Assembly (NCBI GenBank): GCA_027489965.1
Contig: JAIXZA010000059.1
Coordinates: forward strand, 23,508 to 87,507
Direction of reading: 5' to 3'
From: Verrucomicrobiaceae bacterium
GTDB lineage: Bacteria > Verrucomicrobiota > Verrucomicrobiia > Verrucomicrobiales > Verrucomicrobiaceae
DNA length: 64,000 nt
The notes beneath the pieces were generated by a model that did not search any database, was not told the origin of the DNA, and worked only from the letters and a program-made list of their open reading frames with translations. This document shows, piece after piece, positions 44,002 through 52,621 of this stretch. Each line of letters opens with the position of its first letter. Within the stretch, counting starts at the first letter, position 1. The position numbers were made by a program, and so were the translations under genes.

Positions 44002-46575
44002 ATGAAGTACTCCTCATTCCTCCTCATCATTCCACCGGTCCTTCTTGGGCTGACTTTAGTCTCCTTGCTCTTTCGCCGCCGTCACGCGAGCTGGCTTTTT
44101 TTCCCCGCGCTGCTGAGTTGCCATCTGGTGGCCGCCGCCCTGCTCTGGCTCGGTGGCGTCTTACGGCCAGTGGTCCGCGCTGAACTGCGGGCTATTCAGG
44201 CAGATCTCGAGGACAAAGCCGGCCAGCCTTTACGAGTCACCATCGGCGGCGCCAGTGGGCGCAGCGGCGGCCTGGCAGATACTTTTTACGTGCCGGACTA
44301 TCCGCCCTGTGCCTTTGAGTTTCGGCAGGATAAACAAGGCGCGTGGCATCTGACGCCCGGCGCGGGCTGGCGGCCTGAACTCATCGCTTGGTCGGGTGAG
44401 CAGCCACTCATGATGAAAGAGGGGATTCCTGCTCTGATCCCGCTGACTTCTGGTGATCGGCTACAGCTTATAAAGGGTCAAATTCAGCCCGCTTTGATCT
44501 ATGAGGAAAAGCAGCCCTGGAAACACAGCGCTACGCTGCGTCTAGGTGTCCAGTCCTGGACTCTGCCAAACCGCCAGATCGAAATTCCTGTGCTCGGCTG
44601 GCAGGTGCCGCTGTTCACACGCCAGACATGGCGGCAGCGCGTGTATCCGCTGTGTGATGCAGGCTTTACGCCGCCGCAGATGCGCTCGGTTATTCTCAGC
44701 GGGCTGGATCATGCAGAGGCTCTCGGCGCGCATCTGCTCGTGCTTGATCCTGATCTCACCGTGTCTCAGAAAGTAACCCACTGGCACACTTTACAGTCGG
44801 GTGCCCTTCTGCGGATGGACGAGCTTTTACCCGCGCAAAACGCCCGCCCGCACCGGCTTGTCACACGCCGCAGTTTGGGTGTGCTAGAGATCATACCACG
44901 CAGTGATGCCCACCCAGCCTCGGTGCGTTTGCGGCTGGATCAGCCTCAGGTACAGTCTTTGGCCATTAGTCAGATTACCGACGGTCCCAGCGGCACCGTG
45001 GCGCGTCTGCGGATCAATGATCGCGTCCCGAATGGCAGTGCCGAGCTCAGTTTCACCCAGCTCACCAGCCGCTTTGATGAGGCTAACGCAGAGCTCAGGC
45101 AGACGAAGGACGGCTGGATCTTGCGGGATGATCGCGGCGACCGCGCATTCAGTTGGGGACAGAGCCTTTGGTTAGGCTCCACACAGCGGCTAGAGATCAA
45201 TGTGCGACATGTTGGCGTGCCTTGGCGCCTGATCGGGCTGACATTGCTTGGGGCGCTCTTCAGTGGGGTCGCGCTTTTCTTCATGCCTGAGCGCGGGCTG
45301 ATGGGCGCGCTGTTTTTCGGCCTCAGCTTTCTGGCCTGTGTGCGTCTGCTATGCGCGCACGCTGCATGGGTGAATCCTCCACATGATGCAGGTGTCGTCA
45401 CGGTAGCCGCGCAGATTATCTGGATACTGCCTTTATTCATGATTGCCCTATGGCTGGGCACGCCGCTGCTCATGGCGCGGATGCGTGGCTGGTTAGCTCA
45501 GGCACGTGCGGGCTGGGCCTATCCATCCCTCATCAGCCTTGCGCTCGGCTTGCTCGTCCTGCGCCTCGGGTTTGGCCTGGCTGGCTTTAAAGAAGCATTA
45601 ACACTGCCTGGCGCACGACTTGCGCTTTCCATGTTTTTTGTGCCTGCGCATCTAGTGCTATTTGCGCTCGCGCTATGTCGTCTAGAGGAGGATCGCCTGG
45701 CCGAGTCAGAGAACCCTCTGCTGACGCAATGGCGGTTCTTGGGCTTCATCTACGGCCTTTTTTTTCCTGCGCAATTACTCGCTGGCGTCTTCGTCAGTGA
45801 CCTCGGCACCTTTCTCTACTTCTTACCGCCCACGCTCGTTCTGGCAGCACAGGGCTTCAGCATCATTGTAGCAGAGGCTGTCTCACTTTGGAAAAAAAGC
45901 AGTCCCGTGAGTGAGTCACGCTTCATCGCACTCGGTGGTGCTTTACTCTTCATCCTGCCCGCCGCAGGACTCACCGCCGTCGTGGAGAATCCGCTAGAAT
46001 CCGTCAGTATCTTTCCTGAAGTGCGCTCCGCATTGGCCACCCCGGATAAAATCATCACCGAGAGTAATATGCTGCGCTTCATGCAGTTCATCGACGAGGA
46101 ATCGCTCGACGCCATGGGCACAGATGAGGCGCGGCGCATCTCTCAGGATCACGCACAGATGCGGAACTATGCGCACCGTGGTTTGGCGGGTGAGGGTTAT
46201 CTAGGCGTCGAGGTCGGCACGGCGAAACGTGAGACCGCGCTCAATGATAACGTCTTTGCAGTCTATGGGCTGGCCCAGTTTGGCGTCATAGGGGCGTTGG
46301 CTCTAGTCGCCGCTTACGGATCAGTCATGCTTAGCGGTTGTGTGTTTGGGGGCGGCTGCGCCTTCGGTCGGCATTTGGCGCTCATGGCTGCCTTGGCACT
46401 GGGGCTTACCAGTCTTTACATGATGGGGGCCAATACTGGCCTACTGCCCTTCACCGGCAGAAACATGTACTTGCTGGGCCTCAATAGCCTTGGCGACGTA
46501 GCAGAGACCGCTGTGCTCACCCTGCTCATCGTCCTCGGTCTTAGCCTTCAGAAGAGCCCAGATTCAGCTGTCTGA
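44002..46575 (+). CDS. Outsized FtsW/RodA-like SEDS protein
   Basis: An 857-residue membrane protein. Residues 1-55 hold two N-terminal membrane helices; about 60-405 is a beta-rich extracytoplasmic or peripheral part with FHA-like patterns (RVTIGGASGRSGG, LIPLTSGDRLQL); from about 410 to the end there are about ten further helices. The C-terminal landmarks of SEDS peptidoglycan polymerases are seen: GEGYLGVEVG, then LNDNVFAVYGLAQFGVIGAL (about 745-765) and GLLPFTGRNMYLLGLNSLGD (about 812-832), corresponding to the PxTDFIF-ExxGxxG and GxxPxTGxxLPxxSxGG segments of FtsW/RodA. Usual FtsW is about 400 residues. The role, glycan polymerisation with the nearby PBP, is inferred; the sequence is diverged. 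Confidence 0.72.
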   Translation: MKYSSFLLIIPPVLLGLTLVSLLFRRRHASWLFFPALLSCHLVAAALLWLGGVLRPVVRAELRAIQADLEDKAGQPLRVTIGGASGRSGGLADTFYVPDYPPCAFEFRQDKQGAWHLTPGAGWRPELIAWSGEQPLMMKEGIPALIPLTSGDRLQLIKGQIQPALIYEEKQPWKHSATLRLGVQSWTLPNRQIEIPVLGWQVPLFTRQTWRQRVYPLCDAGFTPPQMRSVILSGLDHAEALGAHLLVLDPDLTVSQKVTHWHTLQSGALLRMDELLPAQNARPHRLVTRRSLGVLEIIPRSDAHPASVRLRLDQPQVQSLAISQITDGPSGTVARLRINDRVPNGSAELSFTQLTSRFDEANAELRQTKDGWILRDDRGDRAFSWGQSLWLGSTQRLEINVRHVGVPWRLIGLTLLGALFSGVALFFMPERGLMGALFFGLSFLACVRLLCAHAAWVNPPHDAGVVTVAAQIIWILPLFMIALWLGTPLLMARMRGWLAQARAGWAYPSLISLALGLLVLRLGFGLAGFKEALTLPGARLALSMFFVPAHLVLFALALCRLEEDRLAESENPLLTQWRFLGFIYGLFFPAQLLAGVFVSDLGTFLYFLPPTLVLAAQGFSIIVAEAVSLWKKSSPVSESRFIALGGALLFILPAAGLTAVVENPLESVSIFPEVRSALATPDKIITESNMLRFMQFIDEESLDAMGTDEARRISQDHAQMRNYAHRGLAGEGYLGVEVGTAKRETALNDNVFAVYGLAQFGVIGALALVAAYGSVMLSGCVFGGGCAFGRHLALMAALALGLTSLYMMGANTGLLPFTGRNMYLLGLNSLGDVAETAVLTLLIVLGLSLQKSPDSAV

Positions 46576-46581
46576 AAAAAG

Positions 46582-46601
46582 TTTTCCGCTTCTTCGGAAA
46601 A
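46582..46601. promoter_or_regulatory. Palindromic double TTCGGAAAA motif
   Basis: TTTTCCG and CGGAAAA form inverted arms around CTTCTT (46582-46601), 7 bp after the FtsW-like stop and 79 bp before the next gene. The right half is the cluster's CTTCGGAAAA element; as a hairpin it could also end the upstream transcript. Confidence 0.45.
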
Positions 46602-46680
46602 GCTGCAACTGCCCCACTTCACACCCCATGTCCACGGAACGGACATTCAAACAAACGATACAAAAAACAAACCACCTCTC

Positions 46681-47700
46681 ATGAAAACATCCCACATCAC
46701 CCTCGCTCTACTTTCCCTGATCAGCCTAGCTCAGGCGCAGATCACCATGCCAGAGCGCAGCATCACGCGGACCAAGCTCAGCACCACAGTGACGGGCCTG
46801 ACCGGCATCACCAATGTGCAGATGAATGCCGCCATCGCCAGCATCGACACGACCAGCACAACACCTTACTTCATTTTCAGCAACGTGCGTGCCACCTCCG
46901 CCACCACCACGACCAACGACCTGCTCCGGGTGCGCTATCCCGTCTCCAAAACCAGTCTGGACCTCAAGAGCGCCCAGGTGCAAGTGTTCAAGGACATCGG
47001 CGTTTTCGATGAAATCAACACGCTCTTCATGAAGAACGTGCCCGCGATTGCCGCCATGCGCTACGGCACCGCCACCATGACCTATGCGGCGGGCTCCAGC
47101 CACAGCTTTAGTGGGGTGGATGGCACCAAGCCCTTCGTCTTTGACCTCGTCTCCGGTCAATCCGTAGGCTTCCAGTTCCATTATGTCAGCACGCCCTGCT
47201 ACATCGCCTTCACCCGCAGTGCCACCGCACCGAAGGAGGCCGAGTTCACCGGCCTCGTCTCCTCCAACTTCTACCAGGATCGTCTGGCCGTTCTGGACGC
47301 CGGACGCTACTACCTCTGGATGAAGCCCCAGGTCGGTGCCTCCGCAAGCGTGCGCCTGAGCTTCCACAATGAGAACGCCACAACTCTTGGCTCGGCAGTC
47401 AGTGGCACTGTCATCTCAGGCAGCCTTCGCAGCTCTGTGCGTGACTATCTGAAATGGAAGATTCGTCTGGTGAAAGGCCAGGACATCATCCTGACCCAAA
47501 CCGGCGGCTATGACATCCAGTGGCGGGTCGTCGCCGCAGATGGCAGCTATGTCGGCAGCTTCTTCCGTGGCGGTTCAGGCACCACCACCTTCTCCCCGCT
47601 GGTGAACGCAGCCCTGAGCGCTGACTACTACCTCGTCGCCGAAAAGTCTTTTCTTACCAGCGGTTCCACCGTTCGTGCCACCGTGACCATCGGTCAGTGA
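46681..47700 (+). CDS. Secreted PPC-like beta-sandwich protein
   Basis: A 339-residue exported protein: signal MKTSHITLALLSLISLAQAQ, then repeated beta-sandwich segments resembling bacterial pre-peptidase C-terminal (PPC) domains: FVFDLVSGQSVGFQFHYVSTPCYIAFTRS, LDAGRYYLWMKPQVGASASVRLSFHNEN, WKIRLVKGQDIILTQTGGYDIQWRVVAADGSYVGS, AALSADYYLVAEKS. It is clearly paralogous to the frameshifted gene at 49094-50079 (shared NVRA, LFMK-V and RLVKGQ-type blocks). It may be a cell-surface or secreted structural protein. A terminator follows. Confidence 0.8.
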   Translation: MKTSHITLALLSLISLAQAQITMPERSITRTKLSTTVTGLTGITNVQMNAAIASIDTTSTTPYFIFSNVRATSATTTTNDLLRVRYPVSKTSLDLKSAQVQVFKDIGVFDEINTLFMKNVPAIAAMRYGTATMTYAAGSSHSFSGVDGTKPFVFDLVSGQSVGFQFHYVSTPCYIAFTRSATAPKEAEFTGLVSSNFYQDRLAVLDAGRYYLWMKPQVGASASVRLSFHNENATTLGSAVSGTVISGSLRSSVRDYLKWKIRLVKGQDIILTQTGGYDIQWRVVAADGSYVGSFFRGGSGTTTFSPLVNAALSADYYLVAEKSFLTSGSTVRATVTIGQ

Positions 47701-47717
47701 TGGCATTATCAACACAG

Positions 47718-47756
47718 ACGCCCGCAGGCCTCAAGGCTTGCGGGCGTTTGGTTTTG
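47718..47756 (+). terminator. Rho-independent terminator
   Basis: A 9-bp stem ACGCCCGCA/TGCGGGCGT (47718-47726 and 47739-47747) with a GGCCTCAAGGCT loop is followed by TTGGTTTTG. It begins 18 bp after the PPC-like gene. Confidence 0.85.
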
Positions 47757-47838
47757 TTCGGACACAATGCCCTGCTTGGTGAACAAGTCCTCGTCGGAAT
47801 TGCGGCAGATTGAGCTGCGTTAGAATCGGGCAGCGGCT

Positions 47839-48964
47839 TTGCCTGGACAGGATATGTGGCGGCAAGTGGAGCGATTGCACGCTGGAACTACCTGGGAGCA
47901 GCCAGAGTCATGTCCGGCACCACCATTGGATAAGAACGACCTGCTACAACTGGACCTGCGCATGCAAGTCGGACCATATCTGGAATGGGTTTTGCGCAGC
48001 GGCAAAATTCCAGTCGAAGTACGCGAGCGGCAGAGTGGAACCATCATTCATGATTTTCGTGGAGAGTATCTGAGCAATGATGTGTACAGCTTTGGTCTGG
48101 AAGGCGGTAAAGTCTCACACAAGCCTAACTTTCTTCCCCAGGCACCCGAATCTATTGAGGACTGGCTCATCCAAAACCTCGGCACTCAAACGATGACAGT
48201 TCTACCGCTGTATCTAGTCCATGAGATCTTTCAGCCGTGGACGAATGCCCATGGCCTGAGTCTGCGCGGTGTGCCAGCAGGTGAGGTTGAGCTGGGTGCC
48301 ATGAAGCTAGCAGATCCACTGGCGGAAGAGCATGAGCGCCTGCGCCGAGTGACGCTGATCCGCGCCTGCTGAATGGGGCAGCACCCATTGACGAACCAAC
48401 AGTATGTCCGCGTAGGTGGTGTGCCCAGCCCGGAGGAAAAGCCAATGCATCGCGGCGATGACATGCCTGTGGCATGCTTGCCTTGGGCAGAGGCGGTAGC
48501 TTTCTGTGAGGAACTCACCTTACTGGAGCGCCAAGCCAGGCTACGAGTATCGATTGCCCATTGAGGCAGAGTGGGAATACGCCTGCCGCGCGGGGACACC
48601 CGGGCCGCATTATGGCCCGCTGGCAGAGATCGCCGCGCTGCCGCTGAATCAGGGTGGCCTGGGAGCGGTGGGCCATTTTCTACCGAATGATTGCGGCCTG
48701 CATGACATGCTGGGCCTGGTCTTTGAGTGGTGCCTAGATGCCTATGGTCCCTATCACCCGACAGCAACGACCGACCCGCTGGTCAAGCACGCTGAGGGTA
48801 GGGAGCCTCTCCAGCGCGTGATTCGCGGCAGCTGCTACCAGGGGCCAGATGAGTCTGCACGAGCTTCCGCTCGCCATGCCACTGACCCAGAGAAGAGATC
48901 TCACCGCGTGGGCTTTCGCGTGGTGCTGGTAAGCAAGGAGCAGGGCCGTCCTCGGCCCGTGTAA
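47839..48964 (+). pseudogene. Broken FGE/SUMF1-domain gene (nonsense plus frameshift)
   Basis: The first part (from 47839) ends at a TGA at 48370-48372, right after ERLRRVTLIRAC; the frame continues at once with MGQHPLTNQQYVRVGG, which is the typical FGE sequence VTLxRxFWMGxxPVTNxQY, so TGA sits where a Trp codon is expected. Near 48525 the frame must shift to recover KPGYEYRLPIEAEWEYACRAG, FLPNDCGLHDMLGLVFEWCLDAYG and VIRGSCYQG...HRVGFRVVLV, the C-terminal FGE-sulfatase blocks. The N-terminal part resembles none of these. The gene is probably dead, unless both changes are sequencing errors. Confidence 0.8.
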
Positions 48965-49027
48965 GCTTCTTCCTTCGGCGAACATGCCGTTTATCCAAAA
49001 TATCCAAGCGGATGGATCACCGCATCA

Positions 49028-49063
49028 AAAACAAAACGGAGACTGCCTTTAGACAATCTCCGT
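49028..49063 (-). terminator. Terminator for the leftward PPC-like pseudogene
   Basis: On the minus strand ACGGAGA...TCTCCGT forms a 7-bp stem (49036-49042 with 49057-49063), followed by TTTGTTTTTG. It lies about 30 bp after the stop at 49094. Confidence 0.75.
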
Positions 49064-49093
49064 CTCCTCTTAGATCACCCTATTATGAGCGGC

Positions 49094-50079
49094 TCATGGC
49101 AGCACTTGCACAATGCCGTTGGTGATCACAGGCATTATGGCGCCGCTGGAGCTCCAGGGTTTCATGAAGATCAGGAAATAGTCGCCAGTCTGTGGCGCGG
49201 CATTCAGGGTGAGGCTGGTGCGACCGCTGATACTTCCGTCAGCCGAGATGAGTGTGCCGGTGGATGAAATGAGACGGAAAGCCACGGTGCCGCTCTGGGT
49301 GAGGGTGAACTTCAGTTTCTGCCCTTTGGCCATGCGGATTTTAAATTTGGAGTAGCCAAAGGATTTGGCCGCTAAGGATGATGAGAAGGTGCTGCCACTA
49401 GTGAGCGTGGTCGTAACAGCGGCATTATTGTGGGTGAATTGAATGGCTGTCTTGATGGCAGAACCATCACTCGACTTGATTTCAAACTGATAGTCGCCCG
49501 AGCGCAGGATGAGAACAGGCCAGAAGTGCAACTGCTTTTACTGCCTGGCTGATGAGAGATGACTTTCCCACTGGCCACCTCTTTGACGATCAAAACATTA
49601 TCGACTGCGGTCGGTCCCATATAAACATTCACGGAATTGCCAGCCTCCAGACGTGCTGTCACAGGTGCCCCGAAAGTCAGCGTGGAGGGCCGCCCCCAAG
49701 TCAGGCTGGTGGAGCCCTGCTTCAGAGAGCCTGCGGTGCCCACGTCTTTCATGAAGAGGCCCTCTGCTTCATAATAAACGCCGACACCTGGATACACATC
49801 TGCCTTCACTGGCGTGAGCCCAAAGCCCGACTGGCTGGCGGCATACTGGATGACCCAATAATCGTTGAGCGTGCTACGGGTGGAGATGGCGCGGACATTC
49901 GTCTGGATCTGGCCGGCTGGGCCAAAAGGCACTGAGGTAGCACCTTCATAGTTTGTCTTGGTCATTCCAGTAGGCAGTGCGCCAGTCGGCGGGATGACGA
50001 GGTTCATATTCTGCGCGCCGACTTCAAATGAAACTGCGATCAGAGCGAGAGTGAGGTGGCGGAGTAAGTTAGCTTTCAT
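49094..50079 (-). pseudogene. Frameshifted paralogue of the PPC-like secreted protein
   Basis: The N-terminal part (50079 down to about 49530) encodes a signal peptide (LTLALIAVSFEVGAQ) and the same blocks as the intact gene at 46681: VRAISTRSTLNDYWVIQYAAS, VYYEAEGLFMKDVG, LTWGRPSTLTFGAPVTARLEAGNSVNVYMG. About 49530, after VASGKVISHQPG, the frame changes: the correct continuation (VLILRSGDYQFEIKSSDGS, KFKIRMAKGQKLKFTLTQSG, APQTGDYFLIFM) is in another frame that ends at 49094. One small insertion or deletion, near an AAAA run, explains it. Either a recent pseudogene or an assembly error. Confidence 0.75.
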
Positions 50080-50184
50080 GGATTTAATAGGATGTGTTTA
50101 GGATGTCACCCGACCAGGATCACTGACGCGCTAAGCACGTCAGCGGATCGTCTGACGTGAAGTGAAAAGCGACCCCTCGGACGG

Positions 50185-50194
50185 TTTTCCGAAG
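50185..50194 (-). promoter_or_regulatory. CTTCGGAAAA motif, leftward copy
   Basis: On the minus strand CTTCGGAAAA, preceded by the AT-rich AATAATT, lies 105 bp before the frameshifted PPC-like gene. Together with the copy at 50261 it puts both arms of this divergent region under the same element. Confidence 0.45.
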
Positions 50195-50260
50195 AATTAT
50201 TATTTTAATCACTGTGCCTCGCCGGCTTGGTTCTTCGTTATTCCCTTCGATAGATTAAAT

Positions 50261-50270
50261 CTTCGGAAAA
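50261..50270 (+). promoter_or_regulatory. CTTCGGAAAA motif before the PBP gene
   Basis: CTTCGGAAAA preceded by GATTAAAT, 27 bp before the PBP start codon; the sequence is identical to the copy at 43961. Confidence 0.5.
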
Positions 50271-50297
50271 CGGATTCCACGGCCCTTGAAGGTGGGC

Positions 50298-52580
50298 ATG
50301 GACACCTCCTCATCACGCTCTCTTCTATCATTCGTCTCAGTGCTGCTTGCCTGCTCTCTGGCTGCGGGCATGGGGCGGCGGTTATTTTCATCTGCAGATG
50401 CAGAGCCGCCGCTCATCCACCGGGCAGAGGGCTATGTGGAGCGGGTTCAAAAGATGTTGGATTCACCGCGTGGGGCGCTGGTGTTAGAGCAGAAGAAGCT
50501 GGTGTTTCATTCGAAGAAGGCGAATGAGGATGAGCGTGTCTTTTTCCAAGGCAGCTCATTGCTGCGGCGCGATATCGCACGTTTCAATGAAGGGGCGGCG
50601 GGCTTCTTCAGTCTGGGGCGTGTGAAAGGCGGCGGCGTGAAGGTGGAGCTAGATGCGCATTGGCATGATGTGCCGTTGCCTGTGCCTGGAGGGATGCAGA
50701 AACTGAAGATTGAAGTTTCAGCCGCGCAGGTGCCAGTGCTGGGTAGAGATGGGCTGGAGCTGATGTTCGATCCGCCAGTCGCTGGGGCAGACAATGAGAC
50801 GTGCTTTTTAAACTCGGCGGAGTGGCTGACGGGGCAGCACCATCACCAGGCGGTGGCGTTTTTACTCCAAGATGAGGGCACTAATCTGCTGCTACTCTCT
50901 CAGGTGAAAGCTGGACAGATCGTCCTGAAGTCACTGGATGTTCAGGGGATAAAAATTCAGATCAATGGTGTGGCGCTGAATCGCGCTGATAAGGCACAAG
51001 CGAAAGCGGAACAGCTTTTAGTCGAGGGTGACCGAGTGCAGATCACTCTGCGTTCTGGCGCTCAGACGGCGCTACGATTTGGGATGATGCGCGGCGGGCT
51101 GCACTTCGGCACGGACGCTGCGCAGGGCAGCCCTCTCCTGGCACAAGCAACGCAGGCTGTGCGGGCTTTGCAGAGCAGGTCAGACATCAAGGTGAGTGCT
51201 GCTCTGGCACCGTTCACCCTGGATCTGAGGCTGCAAGCACAGCTGGAAAAGACACTGCAAAGCACGGTGACACGCCTGAATGGGGAACTGCGCCGACGTG
51301 TGCCAGATGTGGACCAGCGGCCTGCTTGTATCACAGTTCTCGATGCGCTGAATGGCGAGGCGCTGGCGCTGGCCAGCTACCCTGATGCGGCGACGCTGGA
51401 GCGCTGGGATGCCGCTAGTAAATCTGGGGAGGACATCGGCCTTAAAGATTGGCAACTGGAGGCGCTGCATCGAAATCAAAATTTCCAGCGCATACCCATC
51501 GGCTCCACGACGAAGCCCATGCTAGCCACGGCGATCTGGGAGACGGCACCCGTTCTACGGAAGTTGCAAGTCAAGGGCGGACCGACGACGACAACGATGT
51601 ATGGGCACGTCTTTGATAGAATGAATAATCCAAGTGAGGGCACGCATTGGGGCCCTGTGGAGTGGCTGCAAAAGTCGTCCAACCCCTACACGCTGGCCGC
51701 TTACTTGGCCGCGCTGGCACCCGCGGACAGCTACAGCCTTGACTCACAGGGCATTTTGCACCCGAAAGGTGGGGTGCTGGATCTGAGCCGCTATGTGAAG
51801 AAGAAGGATGCGAGTGGCATTGATATGAAGACTGAGTTCTTCCTCGAAGGCAGTGTGCCGCCAGTAAACTTGAAGCTGAGTGAGTGCTTCGGTATCTCGC
51901 TCAATAAACCAGCGCAAGATCATGACGCGAGTGTTTTGAAGCCCTGGCTGGAAAAGCTGGGACTGGATGAAAGTCATGTGCCTCGTGCGCTGCATCCGCT
52001 GTTGCCAGAAAGCACGCATCTGGGGATGCAGAATTATAAATATTTTCGCGGTGATCTTGTGAGCATGGTGATCGGCGGTGCGGGGAACCGCTGGTCTAAC
52101 CTGAAGCTGGCAGAGGCCTATGCACGGATCGGCACGGGAATGAAGGTGGAAGCAACGTTGGTTAAAAGAGCTAAGTCCACCGAGTTCTGCCAGATGCCAG
52201 TGAGCGCGGCGACGCTGAATCTGGTGCGTGACGGCATGACTGCTGCGGTTATGAGTGGTGGCACGGCTGCCGCTGAAAGTTCCGGCCTGCGTCCAGCACT
52301 GGAAAAGCAGCAGCAAAGGCTGGCCAAGCGCGGGCTGCGGCTGGTCGTGCATGGGAAAACGGGCACAGCCACGCGTGATGAAGGCAGGGAATGTGCAGCA
52401 CTGGCTCTATATTTAGCGATGCATGATGCGCGCGGTATTAGGCGCGCTGCATTGGCCTGCACGATCTATTTGGAAGACCGCGCTGGCTCCACAAACTCGG
52501 TGAATGCGGTGAAGCTAGGCGCGGCCATCGCTGACCCACTGGTGAATCACCTGGAACGTCAGGCAGCAGAAAGAAAATAA
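50298..52580 (+). CDS. Penicillin-binding protein (transpeptidase), diverged
   Basis: A 760-residue, membrane-anchored DD-transpeptidase. Start at the ATG at 50298 (GAAGGTGG just upstream); one N-terminal helix (about 8-27). An unusual N-terminal region (about 30-290) includes an FHA-like stretch (IKIQINGVALN, LLVEGDRVQITL). The transpeptidase domain (about 295-755) has all three penicilloyl-serine motifs: S403-T-T-K406 (IPIGSTTKPMLA), S460-S-N462 (QKSSNPYTLA) and K687-T-G689 (VHGKTGTA). The spacing is that of class B PBPs. Its likely partner is the SEDS-like protein encoded about 4 kb upstream, with the kinase genes following. The N-terminal domain is not the usual PBP dimerisation domain. 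Confidence 0.88.
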   Translation: MDTSSSRSLLSFVSVLLACSLAAGMGRRLFSSADAEPPLIHRAEGYVERVQKMLDSPRGALVLEQKKLVFHSKKANEDERVFFQGSSLLRRDIARFNEGAAGFFSLGRVKGGGVKVELDAHWHDVPLPVPGGMQKLKIEVSAAQVPVLGRDGLELMFDPPVAGADNETCFLNSAEWLTGQHHHQAVAFLLQDEGTNLLLLSQVKAGQIVLKSLDVQGIKIQINGVALNRADKAQAKAEQLLVEGDRVQITLRSGAQTALRFGMMRGGLHFGTDAAQGSPLLAQATQAVRALQSRSDIKVSAALAPFTLDLRLQAQLEKTLQSTVTRLNGELRRRVPDVDQRPACITVLDALNGEALALASYPDAATLERWDAASKSGEDIGLKDWQLEALHRNQNFQRIPIGSTTKPMLATAIWETAPVLRKLQVKGGPTTTTMYGHVFDRMNNPSEGTHWGPVEWLQKSSNPYTLAAYLAALAPADSYSLDSQGILHPKGGVLDLSRYVKKKDASGIDMKTEFFLEGSVPPVNLKLSECFGISLNKPAQDHDASVLKPWLEKLGLDESHVPRALHPLLPESTHLGMQNYKYFRGDLVSMVIGGAGNRWSNLKLAEAYARIGTGMKVEATLVKRAKSTEFCQMPVSAATLNLVRDGMTAAVMSGGTAAAESSGLRPALEKQQQRLAKRGLRLVVHGKTGTATRDEGRECAALALYLAMHDARGIRRAALACTIYLEDRAGSTNSVNAVKLGAAIADPLVNHLERQAAERK

Positions 52581-52584
52581 CTTT

Positions 52585-52593
52585 CTTCGGAAA
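52585..52593 (+). promoter_or_regulatory. CTTCGGAAA motif before the 868-residue gene
   Basis: CTTCGGAAAG within CTTTCTTCGGAAAG, a perfect 5-bp hairpin with a UUCG tetraloop, 28 bp before the next start and directly after the PBP stop. Confidence 0.45.
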
Positions 52594-52621
52594 GGATCAC
52601 CACCCGCCTCTTTCACCACTC

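Noticed and set aside
48370..48372. TGA possibly recoded as Trp or selenocysteine in the FGE-like gene.
   Set aside because: The gene also carries a frameshift about 150 bp downstream, so ordinary decay is the simpler reading, and no recoding signal is seen.
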